Both the position numbers and the translations under genes were made by a program. Positions 24,743-27,110 of a stretch of DNA of 27,110 bases are shown here, piece by piece (the first letter of the stretch is position 1; the number at the start of each line of letters is the position of its first letter). Under the pieces are notes generated by a model, which made no database searches, was not told where the DNA came from, and saw nothing but the letters and a program-made list of their open reading frames with translations. The DNA lies in IMG/VR virus record IMGVR_UViG_3300046167_000590, positions 1 through 27,110 of that record; one strand, written 5' to 3'. This stretch comes from a virus.

Positions 24743-25039
24743 TTAACACTTCCAGCGTCTACGCGCTTGTCTAATTCTTGAATTTGGATCATTTCTAGTT
24801 TTAGCAGAGCTTCTTTTAAGTTGTCCTGCTGACCTAGCGCAATAAGATTTACGTCTTTTTGCTGCTTTTGAACCTTTTTTAACTTTTCCTGTAACCGCGG
24901 TCTTTAACTTAGAACCGGGGTTCGCTTTTCTGTATGCAGCAACGCCTTTTTTGGTCATTCCTGCGCCAGATTTGGTTTTTCGGTAATTACCGCCTTTTCC
25001 TGTTGTTTTTCTTATTGCTTTTGCTGGTTTTCTTGGCAT
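24743..25039 (-). CDS. Small basic protein (98 aa), common marine-virus type
   Basis: Very basic, ending in Trp-Lys-Cys. It contains GGNYRKTKSGAGMTKKGVAA, then AYRKANPGSKLKTAV and KAAKRRKSYCARSAGQLK. I recall this pattern from small conserved proteins of uncharacterised function in many phages and environmental viruses (possibly DUF6321, unverified). No enzyme motif or membrane helix is present. Its first 53 nt overlap, in another frame, the Lys/Arg-rich end of the 102-aa gene. Its place between the terminase subunits suggests a role near packaging or on DNA, but this is inference. Confidence 0.8.
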   Translation of the reverse strand: MPRKPAKAIRKTTGKGGNYRKTKSGAGMTKKGVAAYRKANPGSKLKTAVTGKVKKGSKAAKRRKSYCARSAGQLKRSSAKTRNDPNSRIRQARRRWKC

Positions 25040-25295
25040 AAGTTCTCACATTTGTTGGTTTTCCGCCTACTCCTTGGGCTTTAGACCGTTTTCTCTTAAC
25101 AGCACTCTTCTTTTGTGCTGCAGTCATACCTGCTGCTTTGGCTTTTGGTACGCATTTTGGGTATCCTTTGCGTTTTGTTGACGCTTTTTTCCTACCGCAG
25201 GGTGCATGACCTCCACCTTTCTTCTTTCTACCTATATCAACCCATTTTTCGCCGAACCATTTAGTTAATCCGCCTTTGGGTTTACTAGTAGCCAC
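24987..25295 (-). CDS. Small basic protein (102 aa) with conserved KWFGEKWVDIGRKKKGGG motif
   Basis: The N-terminal half, GGLTKWFGEKWVDIGRKKKG followed by APCGRKK and YPKCVPKAKA, is a strongly conserved pattern that I recall from small proteins of marine phages and large algal viruses; its function is unknown to me. Two Cys (CGRK and KCVP) could bind metal together with His. The C-terminus is nearly all Lys, Arg, Ser and Asn. It starts with GTG, whose G is the last base of the preceding TAG (TAGTG), so translation is by termination-reinitiation. The last 53 nt overlap the following gene. Confidence 0.8.
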   Translation of the reverse strand: MATSKPKGGLTKWFGEKWVDIGRKKKGGGHAPCGRKKASTKRKGYPKCVPKAKAAGMTAAQKKSAVKRKRSKAQGVGGKPTNVRTYAKKTSKSNKKNNRKRR

Positions 25296-25468
25296 TATCT
25301 GTAGCCTCCGCCCCTCGCTTTATAAGTCTTAGTTAGCCAACCTGAAGCATATGCAGACGGCCAAACTTTATATTTACGTTTTGCTTCTGCTTTAACTCTA
25401 GAATATAGAGCTGGGTTAGTGGGCTTGGCCCCGCTTTTCTTTTTGGCGGGCTTTTTCTTTACTGCCAT
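25295..25468 (-). CDS. Small basic protein (57 aa) with NPALYxRVK...GGGYR motif
   Basis: A short protein: MAVKKKPAKKKSGAK, then NPALYSRVKAEAKRKYKVWP, SAYASGWLTKTYKARGGGYR. The helix-turn style pattern 'NPxLYxRVKxEAKxKxxVxPSAYAxxWLxxxYKxRGGxYR' is one I recall from phages and large eukaryotic algal viruses, so this is very probably a real gene despite its size. It begins at the ATG sharing a base with the preceding TAA (TAATG) and ends at TAG sharing a base with the next GTG. Likely nucleic-acid or capsid associated by charge; no function is known to me. Confidence 0.8.
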   Translation of the reverse strand: MAVKKKPAKKKSGAKPTNPALYSRVKAEAKRKYKVWPSAYASGWLTKTYKARGGGYR

Positions 25469-25566
25469 TACTTCTTGCCCCCTTTGTACGACTTCTTAGT
25501 TGTACCTTTGGACTTTTTCTTTTTGCCCATTTTCATACCCTTTGGTTTTTGATTTATACAATGCAT
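25468..25566 (-). CDS. Lys/Gly-rich mini-protein (32 aa)
   Basis: An ORF starting at the ATG that shares its A with the preceding TAA (25566) and ending at a TAA that shares its last base with the next ATG (25468). It encodes MHCINQKPKGMKMGKKKKSK followed by GTTKKSYKGGKK, about 40 percent Lys. A purine-rich AAAGGGGAAAA lies 5-15 nt upstream. No family is recognised. The exact overlaps on both sides and shared composition with its neighbours support real translation. Confidence 0.55.
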   Translation of the reverse strand: MHCINQKPKGMKMGKKKKSKGTTKKSYKGGKK

Positions 25567-25694
25567 TATTTTTTCCCCTTTTTAGCCATAATTTTTTTCT
25601 TAATAAAATCAGGCAAAGAATTTTGTTTACCTTTTAGCTTTGTTACTTTTCTTTTTTTCTTAGTAGCTTTTGCTTGTTGTGCGTATTTACTCAT
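25566..25694 (-). CDS. Lysine-rich mini-protein (42 aa)
   Basis: It begins at an ATG inside the last codons of the small terminase gene (ATGAGTAA, 8-nt overlap), with AAAGGAGAAAG about 5 nt upstream, and ends at a TAA overlapping the next ATG. The product opens MSKYAQQAKATKKKRKVTKL, has a QNSLPDFIKKKI segment that could form a short helix, and ends KKGKK. No family is recognised. It is the first of six basic small genes running from terS to terL. Confidence 0.6.
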   Translation of the reverse strand: MSKYAQQAKATKKKRKVTKLKGKQNSLPDFIKKKIMAKKGKK

Positions 25695-26205
25695 TTCTTT
25701 CTCCTTTTGGTTCTAGATAAGACATGTCTACTCCAGCTAATCTTAGCAGCTCGGAGTCGGGTAGTCTTTCTAATTGTTGAATTTTATCTACATTAATATT
25801 AACTTGAGTAGCTTGCTCGGGTGCAAATAGACCGTGGAGCTTGCATAACGAATCGACAACATTCTTTTCTTCGGTAGAGGTCGATGATTTACGGTGCGCT
25901 TCTAAATACATTTGGGTCGCGGTAGTCCTATCGAACTTTACTTCTTCACGCATCTCTTGTCTGAGGTACTCGATTGCCTGTTGGAGTTTCGGTCTTTTGA
26001 AGGCCTCGTATACCGCATCTTGGTTTCTGTACCCCGCTGCACGTCCCGCGGCCGCTTTACTCATTCCACGGATGAAGTACAAGATCAACCTTTCTTCTTG
26101 GACAGAAAGCTCGGACAGTTTTACTCCTGCATACGGAAAATGTGATTGAAGCTCGACTCTATCTTCGTCAGTAACTTCAAGGTTTTGTTCTGCGACTAGA
26201 CTCAT
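25687..26205 (-). CDS. terS: Terminase small subunit (172 aa)
   Basis: This is the DNA-recognition subunit that brings concatemeric DNA to TerL. An N-terminal helix-turn-helix-like segment is visible (LSVQEERLILYFIRGMSKAA, AGRAAGYRNQDAVYEAFKRP, residues about 33-72), typical of terminase small subunits. It is followed by the oligomerisation helices (VKFDRTTATQMYLEAHRKSS; KNVVDSLCKLHGLF) and an acidic C-terminal end (LERLPDSELLRLAGVDMSYL) that in relatives contacts the large subunit. It is the first gene of the leftward operon, with no strong Shine-Dalgarno before its ATG. It is separated from TerL by six small basic genes, whereas the two subunits are usually adjacent. Confidence 0.9.
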   Translation of the reverse strand: MSLVAEQNLEVTDEDRVELQSHFPYAGVKLSELSVQEERLILYFIRGMSKAAAGRAAGYRNQDAVYEAFKRPKLQQAIEYLRQEMREEVKFDRTTATQMYLEAHRKSSTSTEEKNVVDSLCKLHGLFAPEQATQVNINVDKIQQLERLPDSELLRLAGVDMSYLEPKGERNE

Positions 26206-26250
26206 ACTGCTAAATATAACTTATAAACCTTTATATTGGAAATTTATAAT

Positions 26251-26264
26251 AAAAAAATTTTTTT
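26251..26264. promoter_or_regulatory. A7T7 tract in the divergent region
   Basis: Seven A followed by seven T, flanked by further A runs, about 45 nt upstream of the small terminase start. Such a tract stiffens or bends DNA and is common near phage promoters and packaging or integration-factor sites. No specific protein site is recognised. Confidence 0.45.
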
Positions 26265-26410
26265 GAAAAAATATGAAATATATCCGTCAGACATCTTCTC
26301 CTTCTATCATACAGACCCCGTACCCCTCCCGTTCGAGTTTGACTTTGGTCATTTCTCATTTCAACTTTTGGAACCTTGTTTCAGTTTTTTATCGCTCGTC
26401 GGCTGTCGCC

Positions 26411-26460
26411 CTCCTCCTCGCTCCTAGTAGCACTCCGCTCGACTCCGTCTCTCGCTCCGT
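26411..26460. repeat. Pyrimidine-rich block with phased CTCCG / CTCGCTCC repeats
   Basis: CTCCG occurs at 26433, 26443 and 26455 (10- and 12-nt steps, about one helical turn), and CTCGCTCC occurs at 26417 and 26451. The whole block is strongly C/T-biased on the plus strand and stands out from the AT-rich surroundings. Its location immediately before terS makes a TerS-binding (pac-like) site or a regulator-binding array plausible; this is inference. Confidence 0.45.
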
Positions 26461-26479
26461 CGTCTGTTTATATCATCGC

Positions 26480-26492
26480 CCACGTACCGTGG
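26480..26492. promoter_or_regulatory. Perfect 5-bp inverted repeat CCACG-TAC-CGTGG
   Basis: CCACG and CGTGG are separated by 3 nt, extendable by two more pairs after one mismatch. There is no following T-run on either strand, so a terminator is unlikely. It lies about 55 nt before the first rightward gene and may be an operator for the divergent promoters. Confidence 0.35.
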
Positions 26493-26546
26493 TCGCTGTC
26501 ATCTGTTAGTGTGTATTCGTTAACTATTAAATATAAGGAGATTATT

Positions 26547-26753
26547 ATGAATATTATGTACGCACTTGGTAATGTAACTGGTAAGACTACGAAGTTAATC
26601 TGGGGAGCAACTACAACTACAACCGGCTCAGCTGTTCGTGGTTTCAAAGACGCTTTCAAGTCACCTACTATCATCACACCTAACGATGACCTAGAACCAG
26701 TGACCATCAACCCACAGCCTACAACTTATAGGCAAGCAGAGATGAAGATATGA
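26547..26753 (+). CDS. Small hypothetical protein (68 aa), first rightward gene
   Basis: I chose the ATG at 26547 because AAGGAG lies 6 nt upstream (26535-26540); the longer open frame to 26376 has no such site and covers the C/T-rich block. The product starts MNIMYALGNVTGKTTKLIWG and has a Thr-rich turn and the segment SAVRGFKDAFKSPTIITPND. No signal peptide, membrane helix or known motif was seen. The stop overlaps the next start by ATGA, so both are translated together. Its sense is opposite to the virion operon, suggesting the early/non-structural arm. Function unknown. Confidence 0.65.
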   Translation: MNIMYALGNVTGKTTKLIWGATTTTTGSAVRGFKDAFKSPTIITPNDDLEPVTINPQPTTYRQAEMKI

Positions 26754-26989
26754 GTAAGGTAATACTTAACATATTAACACTAGCGATATTCACAGTATCG
26801 TTAGTGTTGTTCACTCTATTAACCTCAGACATCATTAACTTCACCGGACAGCAATCCTTGTTCGAGTTAGGTCTTTGGTTTTTCTTTGGTCTCGTAGGAT
26901 TCATCTACGGCAAGACTATTATCCTACTTAATTATGAGAAAGATATAGACTGTGACGTTTGTCACGACTTACTTAATCGTGATTTATAA
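26750..26989 (+). CDS. Small two-helix membrane protein (79 aa)
   Basis: Two hydrophobic segments are clear: residues 4-25 (VILNILTLAIFTVSLVLFTL) and about 38-59 (LFELGLWFFFGLVGFIYGKT), with a short polar loop between them (SDIINFTGQQS). The charged C-terminal tail contains CDVC. Size and two-helix layout resemble class II holins, but there is no adjacent endolysin in the window and many small phage membrane proteins look alike, so holin is only a possibility; a superinfection or membrane-modifying role is equally open. It is coupled to the preceding gene by an ATGA overlap and followed 8 nt later by a GC-rich hairpin. Confidence 0.7.
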   Translation: MSKVILNILTLAIFTVSLVLFTLLTSDIINFTGQQSLFELGLWFFFGLVGFIYGKTIILLNYEKDIDCDVCHDLLNRDL

Positions 26990-26996
26990 ACCCTCA

Positions 26997-27014
26997 GGGG
27001 GCTAACAAGCCCCT
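26997..27014 (+). terminator. GC-rich hairpin after the rightward gene pair
   Basis: GGGGCT / AGCCCC with an AACA loop (plus a G-T pair at the base) begins 8 nt after the stop codon at 26989. There is no U-run after it, so it is either a weak terminator or an mRNA 3' end element. Confidence 0.5.
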
Positions 27015-27016
27015 AT

Positions 27017-27038
27017 CTACTATCATAACTACTATCAT
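27017..27038 (+). repeat. Tandem direct repeat of CTACTATCAT (12-nt period)
   Basis: Identical 10-mers at 27017-27026 and 27029-27038, just after the hairpin. It is short, but identical and close to one helical turn apart; a protein-binding site is possible. Confidence 0.5.
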
Positions 27039-27050
27039 CAAGGTTCGCGA

Positions 27051-27110
27051 GTGAATACGAGCGAATGCATGTGCCATGCAAATTGGTTCCTTGTGTTCCA
27101 CGGGACTAAG
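27051..27110 (+). CDS. Possible start of a further rightward gene, cut by the window edge
   Basis: A GTG at 27051 follows AAGG by 7 nt and opens a frame that stays open for 20 codons to the window end (MNTSECMCHANWFLVFHGTK). The CxCH arrangement could be the beginning of a metal-binding protein, but the fragment is too short to judge. A perfect 6-bp inverted repeat (27066-27080, TGCATG/CATGCA) overlaps it, so this stretch may instead be a regulatory structure. Confidence 0.25.
   Translation, partial: MNTSECMCHANWFLVFHGTK

Larger units (their letters stand above)
26206..26546. other. 341-nt divergent non-coding region
   Basis: This region lies between the leftward structural operon and the rightward genes. 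The left part (26206-26280) is very AT-rich and could hold a leftward promoter, but no convincing -35/-10 pair at 16-18 nt spacing was found. The middle (about 26310-26470) is pyrimidine-rich on the plus strand with phased short repeats. The right part holds a perfect hairpin and the Shine-Dalgarno of the gene at 26547. No conserved ORF was seen on either strand. It probably contains divergent promoters and possibly the packaging signal. Confidence 0.7.

Noticed and set aside
26222-26275. Leftward sigma70-type promoter before terS
   Set aside because: TATAAA-like elements exist in the AT-rich stretch, but no -35 box at 16-18 nt spacing is better than chance there, so it was not listed as a feature.
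26376-26753. Longer 125-aa version of the first rightward gene
   Set aside because: The upstream extension runs over the C/T-rich repeat block and has no ribosome binding site; the ATG at 26547 has a well-spaced AAGGAG.

Overview
This window looks like the virion-assembly half of an AT-rich, tailed dsDNA phage genome, most likely a marine podovirus-type phage known from metagenomes. The reasons are an adjacent small/large terminase pair, a P22-like portal, an acidic scaffold, an N4-gp56-like major capsid protein, head-tail adaptors, a run of large internal-virion proteins and long 'VGIG'-repeat tail fibers ending in self-cleaving S74 chaperones. No host gene, tRNA, integrase, IS element or CRISPR array was seen. 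The host cannot be read from the sequence; the fiber style and the small basic proteins suggest a marine bacterium (inference).

Almost everything from 26205 down to 1 is one tightly packed leftward (minus-strand) operon. In transcription order it contains: small terminase (26205-25687); six very small, very basic proteins, mostly joined by overlapping stop/start codons (25694-24653); large terminase with an N-terminal zinc ribbon (24656-23010); portal; scaffold; a 213-nt non-coding gap that appears to be a structured RNA leader (about 19865-19680); major capsid protein; a hairpin; a HeH/LEM-like small head protein; two head-tail adaptors; a GNAT-like protein; four internal virion (ejection) proteins, the last being 1887 aa with an HExxH zinc-peptidase motif; a BppU_N-like beta protein; a protein built of 19-residue repeats; a small tail protein split over two frames; two S74 tail fibers; and a further structural protein cut by the left edge.

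To the right of the small terminase lies a 341-nt non-coding region with an A7T7 tract, a pyrimidine-rich block of phased short repeats (a candidate packaging or regulatory site) and a short perfect hairpin. Past it, two short rightward genes (a soluble 68-aa protein and a 79-aa protein with two membrane segments) start what is probably the divergent non-structural arm. They are followed by a hairpin, a tandem repeat and possibly the first codons of another rightward gene at the right edge.

The leftward genes together describe packaging (TerS, TerL, portal), head assembly (scaffold, capsid protein, small head protein), connector formation, genome ejection and host recognition. No tape measure, tail tube, sheath or T7 gp12-like nozzle was recognised. 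The most novel items are the duplicated structured leader in front of the capsid gene and the string of basic mini-genes between the terminase subunits.
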